Source: Methanoregula sp.
GTDB taxonomy: Archaea; Halobacteriota; Methanomicrobia; Methanomicrobiales; Methanospirillaceae
Assembly: GCA_028711405.1 (NCBI GenBank)
Contig: JAQTSH010000024.1
Span: 1 to 14,113 of the forward strand
Length of the DNA stretch: 14,113 bases
Reading direction: 5' to 3'
The translations under genes were made by a program, and so were the position numbers. Below, piece after piece: positions 6,376-13,446 of the stretch (its first letter is position 1; every line of letters begins with the position of its first letter). A model generated the notes under the pieces. That model saw only the letters and a list, made by a program, of their open reading frames with translations, was not told the DNA's origin and did not search any database.

Positions 6376-6383
6376 CCTTTCCA
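6357..6383 (-). repeat. Right terminal inverted repeat of the IS relic
   Basis: Read on the minus strand it begins TGGAAAGGCTCA and ends CATCGTGTACCA, pairing with 5771-5797 at 24 of 27 positions. It ends 62 bp before the start codon of the downstream ATPase gene. Confidence 0.75.
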
Positions 6384-6389
6384 CGTACC
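6384..6389. repeat. Right target-site duplication CGTACC
   Basis: Identical to 5765-5770 and directly adjacent to the right terminal inverted repeat. The survival of a perfect pair suggests that the element has not recombined with another copy since insertion. Confidence 0.65.
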
Positions 6390-6409
6390 GGTATGAAGCA
6401 GCACATGCG

Positions 6410-6427
6410 ATTAATTACTCGCGAGTA
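6410..6427 (+). promoter_or_regulatory. Promoter of the Orc/STAND-like ATPase gene with 12-bp palindrome
   Basis: ATTAATTA at 6410-6417 is a plausible TATA box about 30 bp before the ATG at 6446. It overlaps a perfect 12-bp palindrome, TACTCGCGAGTA, at 6416-6427. The palindrome occupies the space between TATA and the predicted start site, so it could be an operator. It lies outside the IS relic and is therefore older than, or independent of, the insertion. Confidence 0.4.
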
Positions 6428-6445
6428 TCAAGGAAAGTGAGGAGC

Positions 6446-7651
6446 ATGCCTGCAGATACCAGCCCATTTACCCCCGGCATTCCGGTTCCTGTAGAGGTCT
6501 TTGTTGGCAGGAAAAGCCAGCTAGAAGAGATTTTACAATACGTTGAGCGCTCGAAGAAAGGAAAGCAGGAGAACATTTTCCTGACTGGTGAACGGGGGAT
6601 TGGGAAGAGTTCGCTTGCGAAATATATCCGTGAGATCTCGACGATAAAAGATAATTATCTTCCGATTCATGTACTTCTCGGGGGTGTCAATTCGGTTGAG
6701 GGGGCGATCTTTAAAATTTTTGATGCCATACTCAAAGAGTCATACAAGGATAAGGAGAACCGGGGGGAGAAGATCAAGGAGTTCTTTGGCAAGTGTATTG
6801 CCGAAGTCGGGCTTTTTGGGGTGTCAGTCGCGTTCAAGCCCCAGCAGGAAAACCTGCGGGACTTAAAGAATAACTTTGCCGAATTCCTGATGAATGTCAT
6901 TGAGAGAATCCCGAAAACCAAATCCGGTCTGTTTATTGTACTGGATGATATCAATGGGCTGGCAAAAACCGATGAGTTTGCAAACTGGTACAAAAGTTTT
7001 GTTGACCATATCGCAACGCATTACACGAAGTGCCCGATCACCATCCTGATCATTGGTCTTCCGGAAGTCCGGGATGCGTTGAGCAGCCACCAGGAATCGC
7101 TGATGAGAATTTTCCGGGTAGTGAACATCGAAAAACTATCAAATGCAGAGGTACGGGATTTTTTTTTGCGGGCGTTTGAGACGGTTCACACCCGTGTTGA
7201 TGATGATGCGAATGACATGCTCGTCATCTATTCGAGTGGACTGCCGATCCTGATGCATGAGATTGGAGATTCGGTTTTCAGGAAGAACACCGATACCCGG
7301 ATCGACAGGGTAGACGCATCTTCAGGGATCGTTTCAGCGGCGAACATCATCGGTGAGAAGTACCTGAACCCGAAAGTGTATCACGCGATCCGGAGTGAGC
7401 GGTATACATCGATTTTAACCAAGATCGGGAAAAATTTCTCCTTCAGGTTCAGGAAGCGCGAGATAGAGAAGACCTTGAACGAATCAGAGAAAAGGGTTAT
7501 CAATAATTTCCTCCGGACTATGAGAGATAACGGAGTGATCGTCCAGGATCCTGATGGCGCGCGTGGGTCATATCAGTTCGTGAACGAACTCTATGCATTG
7601 TACATTACGATGATGAGCGCTGAAAAGACCGGGTCTCACCTGGTAAAATAA
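6446..7651 (+). CDS. Orc1/STAND-like AAA ATPase with C-terminal winged-helix-like region
   Basis: Predicted cytosolic protein of 401 residues. After the lead-in PGIPVPVEVFVGRKSQLEEI, typical of AAA_16/Orc-like ATPases, Walker A is GERGIGKSS (48-56), Walker B is GLFIVLDD (161-168), and ILIIGLPEVR (200-209) fits sensor 1. Residues of about 330-390 (RFRKREIEKTLNESEKRVI ... GSYQFVNELYALYI) look like a winged-helix module as in Cdc6/STAND proteins. The frame extends upstream to a GTG at 6320, but those 42 codons are the right end of the IS relic; ATG 6446 has GTGAGGAG just upstream and a TATA box at the right distance. The last residues have no obvious domain. The role is unknown; it stands alone and differs from true replication-origin Orc1 proteins. 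Confidence 0.85.
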   Translation: MPADTSPFTPGIPVPVEVFVGRKSQLEEILQYVERSKKGKQENIFLTGERGIGKSSLAKYIREISTIKDNYLPIHVLLGGVNSVEGAIFKIFDAILKESYKDKENRGEKIKEFFGKCIAEVGLFGVSVAFKPQQENLRDLKNNFAEFLMNVIERIPKTKSGLFIVLDDINGLAKTDEFANWYKSFVDHIATHYTKCPITILIIGLPEVRDALSSHQESLMRIFRVVNIEKLSNAEVRDFFLRAFETVHTRVDDDANDMLVIYSSGLPILMHEIGDSVFRKNTDTRIDRVDASSGIVSAANIIGEKYLNPKVYHAIRSERYTSILTKIGKNFSFRFRKREIEKTLNESEKRVINNFLRTMRDNGVIVQDPDGARGSYQFVNELYALYITMMSAEKTGSHLVK

Positions 7652-7811
7652 CGTTTTTATCTGCACGTATGCGAACACACGAAGAATTGTGAGGGCGACC
7701 CGGATCAGCGGGTGGAGGGGATCCTGGCTGGGGAAGCCGGTAGTTTGTTGACGGTCTGCCCTTCAGTGTCCCGGTTTATCTGTCTCGCACGGTTCCCAAG
7801 ACACCTGTAAA
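7652..7811. other. Intergenic region without a recognisable gene
   Basis: A short T-run (7654-7658) directly after the ATPase stop codon is compatible with an archaeal T-rich terminator. The remainder up to the shared leader carries no recognisable coding or RNA gene. Confidence 0.4.
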
Positions 7812-7879
7812 AACATTTATCGGTCATCACCCCCAATGGACGATTCAAGTGATCTAAAAACTTGGATTTGTTGGTTTTC
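7812..7879 (+). promoter_or_regulatory. Promoter and conserved leader of the giant surface protein gene
   Basis: ATTTATC (7815-7821) is the likely TATA element, giving a leader of roughly 35-40 nt. The stretch GACGATTCAAG, then GATCTAAAAA and a T/G-rich run before ATG, recurs almost unchanged upstream of the paralogous gene at 13447. Conservation of an untranslated leader in two genes implies a shared regulatory or translational signal, or a recent duplication of the whole 5' end. Confidence 0.5.
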
Positions 7880-10800
7880 ATGAAGGTTCGCGCTGCCGGG
7901 AGGATTTGTTATCATTTTTGTGTGATCGTTGCGCTTTTTGTCATGGTTGCCGCGATGCCGGCTGCGGGGGCGTTCTATACGGTGAACACGAGTATTCACC
8001 AGGGCGCGACGGTGTTTGTCGGGGAGCAGGGGTTAGACCTGACCCCTGCGATTGAGACATACGCATTTGATCAGCCTTCGACGATTGGCTGGTGGGCAAT
8101 GGGTGCAAATATTACGACCACGTCCCCGAATGGGACGATCCCGCTTACCAATGCGAACAATTTCCTTGTGTCCAGCACTGCCATCAAGGAGCACTATCGA
8201 GACTGGTATGCGCTCAATCGCACGACCGGCGCGGCGAATACCACACTTGGGGCGTTTTTTACTGTGCAAGACCCACAAATCTCCCTCGACATCCGGGATT
8301 TTTCCCAAGGTGCGCCTGGGGACAGATCAGTGAGTGGCAGTGCAGTTGCCCAGGGGGGTCTCCTCGGCTTCAGGGTTGAGACTAACATGGGTGCGGCAAT
8401 CAACCAGCCGGATCTCCGCACGAGGGGCATCGAGGGAATGGATGTCAATTCCTGGGCGGACATACGGGTAAAACCCGAGTTTGGAAATACTTTCACCTCG
8501 CTACTGAACGAGTCCGGTTCTCCGGTTCCGATTGTCGCGCAGGGCATCGACACCCCGGTGTGGTACTGGGGGAACACGACCCTGACCCATTGGGCGACAG
8601 ATGCCTGCGATGCAGAGGATCAATTCGTGTACCCGGCAGGCACGTATATCGTTACGGTTGAGTCCGGGTTGAACGGGATGCTGGACAATTATTTGCTTTC
8701 CGGGGGGTCATTCACCGGCAAGACGGTTTCTGCCGCAAAAACGGTCACCCTTGTCGCAAACACGGTCCGGCTTACAACTGACAGCGCAACCGTTGCACGC
8801 AGCAAACCGTTCACGGTCAAGATCTCTGGAAATCCAAATACGGAATATTACCTGTGGCTCAAGGGTACGAACACGATGACAGGTACGTATGGCAACCAAC
8901 CCCCGCAGATCAGCCTGAACCAGACGGGTGTCCGGAACGATACGCCGACGGATCTGACCTACCCTGTCGGCTCGTACCAGTACCAGGGGGGTCTGGGGAA
9001 CACGATCAAGAACAATGTCGCAACCGATCCAGTCTACCGGGGCACGCGGTATTATGGGAAGATCACAACAGCCGGCACCGGAAACCGCACGGTTGAGTTC
9101 ATCACGCCGGACGGCACACGGGCACAGAAGTACACGCTCCGCGTGGAGAACCTTCTGAACGGGCTATACAAATCCGATGAGGTTGATGTGCGGGTGGAGG
9201 AGAGTACAGTCACGATTATAACTAACGATACCCGGGACTTCTATCTTGGTGAGACACTCGCGTTATCCGGTACCAACAATGCCTCCCAGACCACGTACCT
9301 TTTCATTACCGGACCGAATCTTCAACAGTACGGTTCACGGATCAACTGTACTGATCCACGAATTTATCGGGTAGAGAATAATTTCAGTTCCACATTTCTG
9401 GCAGTAACTGTTTTTCCCAACGACACCTGGAGCTGGAACTGGAATACATCAACCGTCGCGCTCGATGCAGGAACATATACAATCTGGGCAGTGAGTAAAC
9501 CACGGGATTCTAATCACCTGGCGGACGTGGCGTATGGCACTGCGACAATCACGATCAAGAAACCGTTCATCAGTGCGAGTATTAACCTGCAGGAGATCAA
9601 CCACGGTCAGAATGCCACCGTACTGGGACTTGCAACCGGATCACCTCCTGAAGGGGTGGCGATCTGGATATTCGGGACGAACTATGTGAACCGCTCGGTC
9701 GTGAGAGTCCGTGCGGATAACTCGTACCAGTTTGAGATTGATGCTAATACGACACGGGAACTTGCAGATGGACGGTATCAAGCGGTGATCCAGCACCCAA
9801 TGCAGAACGGTTTATTTGACGTCTACCTGAACACGACCGATGGATATGTATACAATCTCCAACTTGGAAAGTGGAGTAATCCTTCCGGAACCCGAATCTT
9901 TAAAGTGCTCGGTGCCGGAGTTCGGGATGTCGGAAATAGCGCGAAACTGCTTGTGCAAGGGATCAATGATCCAAATGTTGATGACACATACGCAAAACTG
10001 GATTTTGTGATCGGAAATATATCAGCCCCGGTTGATCCTGACGTCACGAATGGCGAAGTAACGGTTACAATCGTTGGTACTAAAGACAGTGGTCTCGGAG
10101 GGGAGATCCTATTCACAGGCAATAACACCAGAACCGCGATCACCTACCTGTTTATCACGGGACCGAACCTGAAACTATGCGGTGCACAGATCCAGAGTGC
10201 CGATCCGCGAGGGATGGCGGTGATAAATGGCGATCCCAACACATTCCAGACAGCAAATGTACTAGCTGACGACACCTGGAGCTGGAGGTGGGACACGACT
10301 AATGTAGCACTTGATGCAGGAACATACACCATTTGGGTAGTGAGTAAACCACGGGACAAGAACCATCTTGGGGATGCCGCATATGGGACAATCTCTCTCA
10401 CCCTGAAAAACCCGTTCATCAGTGCTGATGCCTCCCAGTCTGCCGTCGCACAGGGAGACCGGATATTAATTAACGGCACAGCATCAGGCACACCGTCGAA
10501 CGGCGTCCAGATCTGGGTTCTTGGTAATAACTACACAATAGTTGCACAGCAATCCGTGAATCCGGATTCATTGTTCTCGTATGAGATTTCAAGGGCAACC
10601 ACGACGAAATGGGCTCCCGGGCAGGTCTTTGTTGTTGCCCAGCATCCGGGATCAAACAACCAGTTTGACATATACAAGAATGGGGATAGCGTGTACAATC
10701 GGATGCTTGGCAATCCCCCGGGGACCAAAGTTTTCTCACTCCTCGGTGCAGGAAGCATCCAGGGAGCCGATGCAGCTGAAGCACTGGTCCAGGCGATGAA

Positions 10801-12610
10801 CGACCTGAATGTCGATGATATGTATGCCAAGTTCCAGTTCCTCGTTGAGAACCCAGTCATCACCATTGCACCGGTTGGAGACAGGTGGGTCGGTGACACG
10901 TTCACCATCCATTCAACGACCAATCTCGCAGTCGATGACGAAGTCCTCTGCCAGGTCTACTCCTCCTCCTTCAAGCCGACTCAGAAGAGCCAGAACGGTG
11001 AGTTCAGCGGTGCAACCGGTACAGTCAAAGTGAAGAGAGGAGATGGAGGTCTGAACAAGATCTTATTCGAGGTAAATACCACCAGGTTTATACCCGACGA
11101 GTACATCGTTCAGGAATCCGCAGCACTACAATCTGCAACCGGTTCTACACGGTTTAACGTCTTTGGAGACACCCCCCCGCTTCCCAATGAATCAACGCAA
11201 TGCTACAGTATTTCAGCTGTGTCGATCGATCCATCATCGGGAACATTGGCACCAGGCACACTCGTGAACATATCCTTTGAAAAAGAGTTCCGAGCTAACG
11301 GGGATGAAACATTTCCTTCATCGAACTCGTTGCAGATGATCACGGATCTGGAAAACCCGAAATGGACATGGACGCTCGTATTGAACGGGGTCGAGAATGC
11401 CAGACCACAATCTGGGGGACACATGCTCGAGTTGAGTGGGTGGGATCTCGCATATCCCTCGGATATTGAGGAATCCATTCGGGTTTCACTTCAAGGGAAT
11501 GTGCCTGCAAATAACCAGACGATAAACAAATCCATGTTGAAAGTCCAGGAGATTGATTCCCGGAACGATCCTGTCGGTAGCATTGCGATTAACTTCGAAC
11601 GACAATTCATCTGTCCAGACGCACCACTCCCGGATGACCCCGCAGTATGTAGAGGGATTTCATCAGTATCTATCGATCCTTCCGGTGACCTGATCCCAGG
11701 TACATCCGTAGTTGCGTCATATACGATGGACATTTATTCCACTGGCGACGAGACATTTCCCTCATCGAGCTCGTTGCAGATGATCACAGACCTGGAAAAC
11801 CCGAAATGGACATGGACGCTCGTATTGAACGGGGTCGAGAATACCCGACCACAATCTGGGGGAAAAATACTCGAGTTGAGCGGGTGGGATCTCTCGTATC
11901 CGACCGGTATTGTGGAGTCCATCCATGTGACTCTTGAGGGTAAAGCCCCATTAGTGACTTCAACTTCCAAGAAAACTATCGTGAAAATTCAGGAGGTGGA
12001 TTCGCGCAATAATGTTGCTTGCGCTGTCAACTTCGAACGCTGGGTAGTCAATGGTGCATTTCCCTATGACCCCGGCAACGTGTTCCAATTCCCCACCACA
12101 CTCAATCTCTTGCATGGCTGGAACTTCATCTCCACCCCAAAGAAACTCTCGAACGGAAACAATACCGCAGCTATTTTCTCCTCAATCGACACCGCTGGGC
12201 ATTCGATCTATCTTTACAATGCTTCGGATCGGGTTTGGTACCCGTTGACTCTTACAGATAAAGTCCAGCCACTTGACGGGATCTGGATCTATGCAAACAA
12301 AACAGAGAAAGTAAACCTTTCATTTGACACCAACCCGATGCAGACACCCTCGACAAAATCCCTCTCTGCCGGGTGGAACGCGATTGGGTTCACGGACACC
12401 ACCTCCATATCCGCCAGCACAACGCTCAACTCAGTGAAAGCCAGGTGGTCAACACTCATAGGTTTCAATCCCCAGCAGCAGCGCTATGAATCTTCCATCG
12501 TCAATGGTGCAACAGATTCAGTGCACGGAGATCACCTGAACATGTATCCCGGAAAAGGCTACTGGCTCTTTATGACGGAAGCAGGAGAACTTGCCGCCAT
12601 CGGAGCGTGA
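7880..12610 (+). CDS. Giant modular S-layer-like surface protein, DUF3821-type N-terminus
   Basis: Secreted protein of 1576 residues. ATG 7880 is chosen over a TTG at 7862 because the paralogue at 13447 starts identically (MKV). Residues 1-31 are a signal peptide with cleavage likely after AAGA. Residues 32 to about 285 resemble the methanogen DUF3821 surface domain. Then come an Ig-like region (about 290-440), two copies of a roughly 265-residue beta-rich module (442-711 and 727-989, each with TYLFITGPNL, DTWSW, ALDAGTYTIW and NVDD-x-YAK), another Ig-like region (990-1100), and two copies of a 148-residue module (from 1108 and 1257). The C-terminus (about 1400-1576) has two GWN segments, LLHGWNFISTP and LSAGWNAIGF. 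N-x-S/T sequons are frequent, suggesting glycosylation. No C-terminal membrane helix or PGF-type signal is visible. It probably forms an operon with the dockerin gene. Confidence 0.85.
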   Translation: MKVRAAGRICYHFCVIVALFVMVAAMPAAGAFYTVNTSIHQGATVFVGEQGLDLTPAIETYAFDQPSTIGWWAMGANITTTSPNGTIPLTNANNFLVSSTAIKEHYRDWYALNRTTGAANTTLGAFFTVQDPQISLDIRDFSQGAPGDRSVSGSAVAQGGLLGFRVETNMGAAINQPDLRTRGIEGMDVNSWADIRVKPEFGNTFTSLLNESGSPVPIVAQGIDTPVWYWGNTTLTHWATDACDAEDQFVYPAGTYIVTVESGLNGMLDNYLLSGGSFTGKTVSAAKTVTLVANTVRLTTDSATVARSKPFTVKISGNPNTEYYLWLKGTNTMTGTYGNQPPQISLNQTGVRNDTPTDLTYPVGSYQYQGGLGNTIKNNVATDPVYRGTRYYGKITTAGTGNRTVEFITPDGTRAQKYTLRVENLLNGLYKSDEVDVRVEESTVTIITNDTRDFYLGETLALSGTNNASQTTYLFITGPNLQQYGSRINCTDPRIYRVENNFSSTFLAVTVFPNDTWSWNWNTSTVALDAGTYTIWAVSKPRDSNHLADVAYGTATITIKKPFISASINLQEINHGQNATVLGLATGSPPEGVAIWIFGTNYVNRSVVRVRADNSYQFEIDANTTRELADGRYQAVIQHPMQNGLFDVYLNTTDGYVYNLQLGKWSNPSGTRIFKVLGAGVRDVGNSAKLLVQGINDPNVDDTYAKLDFVIGNISAPVDPDVTNGEVTVTIVGTKDSGLGGEILFTGNNTRTAITYLFITGPNLKLCGAQIQSADPRGMAVINGDPNTFQTANVLADDTWSWRWDTTNVALDAGTYTIWVVSKPRDKNHLGDAAYGTISLTLKNPFISADASQSAVAQGDRILINGTASGTPSNGVQIWVLGNNYTIVAQQSVNPDSLFSYEISRATTTKWAPGQVFVVAQHPGSNNQFDIYKNGDSVYNRMLGNPPGTKVFSLLGAGSIQGADAAEALVQAMNDLNVDDMYAKFQFLVENPVITIAPVGDRWVGDTFTIHSTTNLAVDDEVLCQVYSSSFKPTQKSQNGEFSGATGTVKVKRGDGGLNKILFEVNTTRFIPDEYIVQESAALQSATGSTRFNVFGDTPPLPNESTQCYSISAVSIDPSSGTLAPGTLVNISFEKEFRANGDETFPSSNSLQMITDLENPKWTWTLVLNGVENARPQSGGHMLELSGWDLAYPSDIEESIRVSLQGNVPANNQTINKSMLKVQEIDSRNDPVGSIAINFERQFICPDAPLPDDPAVCRGISSVSIDPSGDLIPGTSVVASYTMDIYSTGDETFPSSSSLQMITDLENPKWTWTLVLNGVENTRPQSGGKILELSGWDLSYPTGIVESIHVTLEGKAPLVTSTSKKTIVKIQEVDSRNNVACAVNFERWVVNGAFPYDPGNVFQFPTTLNLLHGWNFISTPKKLSNGNNTAAIFSSIDTAGHSIYLYNASDRVWYPLTLTDKVQPLDGIWIYANKTEKVNLSFDTNPMQTPSTKSLSAGWNAIGFTDTTSISASTTLNSVKARWSTLIGFNPQQQRYESSIVNGATDSVHGDHLNMYPGKGYWLFMTEAGELAAIGA
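9203..10846 (+). repeat. Two diverged tandem modules within the giant surface protein gene
   Basis: Copy 1 spans about 9203-10011 and copy 2 about 10058-10846, offset by roughly 835-855 bp with small indels. Shared protein motifs are TYLFITGPNL, DTWSW, VALDAGTYTIW, VSKPRD, AYGT, PFISA and NDxNVDDxYAK. Divergence at the DNA level shows an old duplication, apart from short conserved stretches such as GTGAGTAAACCACGGGA. Confidence 0.7.
11311..11457 (+). repeat. 147-bp recent repeat, copy 1
   Basis: This segment matches 11755-11901 at 135 of 147 positions with no gaps, including an unbroken identical run of 51 bp. It encodes the core SLQMITDLENPKWTWTLVLN and GVEN-x-RPQSGG of the 148-residue module. 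The modules outside this core are much less alike. Confidence 0.8.
11755..11901 (+). repeat. 147-bp recent repeat, copy 2
   Basis: Partner of 11311-11457, offset by 444 bp, exactly 148 codons, so the frame is preserved. Twelve mismatches were counted by eye. Identity confined to this core suggests gene conversion or strong selection. Confidence 0.8.
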
Positions 12611-12628
12611 GGAACGGGAGGTTAAATC

Positions 12629-13231
12629 ATGTATGAGAAAATGACGAAACATACCGCACAAGACTGGAAAACTATCTGCACGCTGCTCATCGCCGGGTGT
12701 CTCGCGATGAGCTGCTTTGTTCTGACTGTACACGCTGAATCCGTGATCCCCGCGTTGCCCTGCGAGTATTATGGGAATGTCAGCATCAATGGCACTGCCG
12801 CCCCGGCGGGAACGGTCATAACGGCGTTCATTCACGGGGAAGAGAGAGGAGTCATGACCTCAGCCGCTGAGGGAAATTATGGAAGCGACTCATGGTTTGA
12901 GAAACGGTTGATGGTCGCCGGAACTGCGGAAGATGACGGACTGCCGATCACGTTTAAAATAAACGGTGTGCCGGCAAACGAGAGCGGCACGTTCCGGGTG
13001 GGTGACTCGAACCGACAGGACTTAAACATCGTCCTTCGTGCGTTCCCGAGAGGCGACTTCAACAACAACTGGTACGTGGATGTCGGGGACGTTTCGATGG
13101 TGGCGTACATGGTGGTCAACCGGGCACCGGTCCGGGTGCCGGATGCTGACTTCAATGCAAACGGCTTTGTCGATATCGGGGATGCGGGAAAGATCGCGTG
13201 GTTCAAGGTAGGAAAGGTAAACGAACTTTAG
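12629..13231 (+). CDS. Secreted dockerin type I protein
   Basis: Protein of 200 residues starting 18 bases after the giant surface protein gene, with a strong Shine-Dalgarno sequence, GGGAGGT, 7 bases before ATG. An N-terminal signal peptide (hydrophobic from about 16 to 35, cleavage likely after VHA) precedes a beta-rich domain at about 40-135 (EYYGNVSINGTAAPAGTVITAF ... SGTFRVGDSN), a type seen in methanogen surface proteins. The C-terminus carries two dockerin repeats with EF-hand-like calcium loops: GDFNNNWYVDVGDVSMVAYM and then DADFNANGFVDIGDAGKIAW. Dockerins bind cohesin domains in calcium-dependent assemblies; no cohesin is visible in this window. Co-transcription with the surface protein suggests a cell-surface complex. 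The partner and function are inferred. Confidence 0.85.
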   Translation: MYEKMTKHTAQDWKTICTLLIAGCLAMSCFVLTVHAESVIPALPCEYYGNVSINGTAAPAGTVITAFIHGEERGVMTSAAEGNYGSDSWFEKRLMVAGTAEDDGLPITFKINGVPANESGTFRVGDSNRQDLNIVLRAFPRGDFNNNWYVDVGDVSMVAYMVVNRAPVRVPDADFNANGFVDIGDAGKIAWFKVGKVNEL

Positions 13232-13354
13232 GAGGGATGTGATGTGACCGTGGGGGAGTATCGGGGATTATCTCCGCGAGGAATGGACGAGCCAGAGGAT
13301 CGCGACCGCCGGGTATCTGGTTCATCCACCATTCTCTTGCCATTTTCAAAACTG

Positions 13355-13385
13355 CCGGTTCCCGGTCCTGAACCGGATATAAATC
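13355..13385 (+). promoter_or_regulatory. Inverted repeat abutting the TATA box of the second surface protein gene
   Basis: CCGGTTC (13355-13361) and GAACCGG (13370-13376) form a perfect 7-bp inverted repeat with an 8-nt spacer. The TATA box ATATAAATC (13377-13385) follows directly. The arrangement fits either an operator overlapping the BRE region or a terminator hairpin for the upstream dockerin gene; the sequence cannot decide. Confidence 0.45.
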
Positions 13386-13446
13386 TTTACCGTGCATCGT
13401 CCAATCGACGATTCAAGGGATCTAAAAAAATGGGTTGGTTGATTTC
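13386..13446 (+). promoter_or_regulatory. Conserved leader shared with the giant surface protein gene
   Basis: AATCGACGATTCAAG, GATCTAAAAA and the final TTTC before ATG match the leader at 7812-7879 with few changes. With the TATA box at 13377 the transcript leader would be about 40 nt. No clear Shine-Dalgarno sequence precedes the ATG in either copy. Confidence 0.5.

Larger units (their letters stand above)
5771..6383 (-). mobile_element. Internally decayed insertion sequence with TIRs and target duplication
   Basis: The 613-bp element is bounded by 27-bp terminal inverted repeats, left 5771-5797 and right 6357-6383, matching at 24 of 27 positions. Both start TGGAAA and end in CATCGTGTACCA. 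A perfect 6-bp direct repeat, CGTACC, flanks it at 5765-5770 and 6384-6389. Inside are the broken 5' end of a helix-turn-helix transposase reading leftward from about 6273, a possible transposase C-terminus ending at 5861, and a GC-rich hairpin block where the catalytic core should be. The element is therefore non-autonomous. A 6-bp duplication and an HTH N-terminus fit an IS481-like integrase-core element, but the family cannot be assigned without the catalytic domain. Confidence 0.75.

Noticed and set aside
10144..10923. Antisense open frames of 100-130 codons opposite the giant surface protein gene
   Set aside because: They reflect the codon bias of the sense strand; no start signal or motif supports them.
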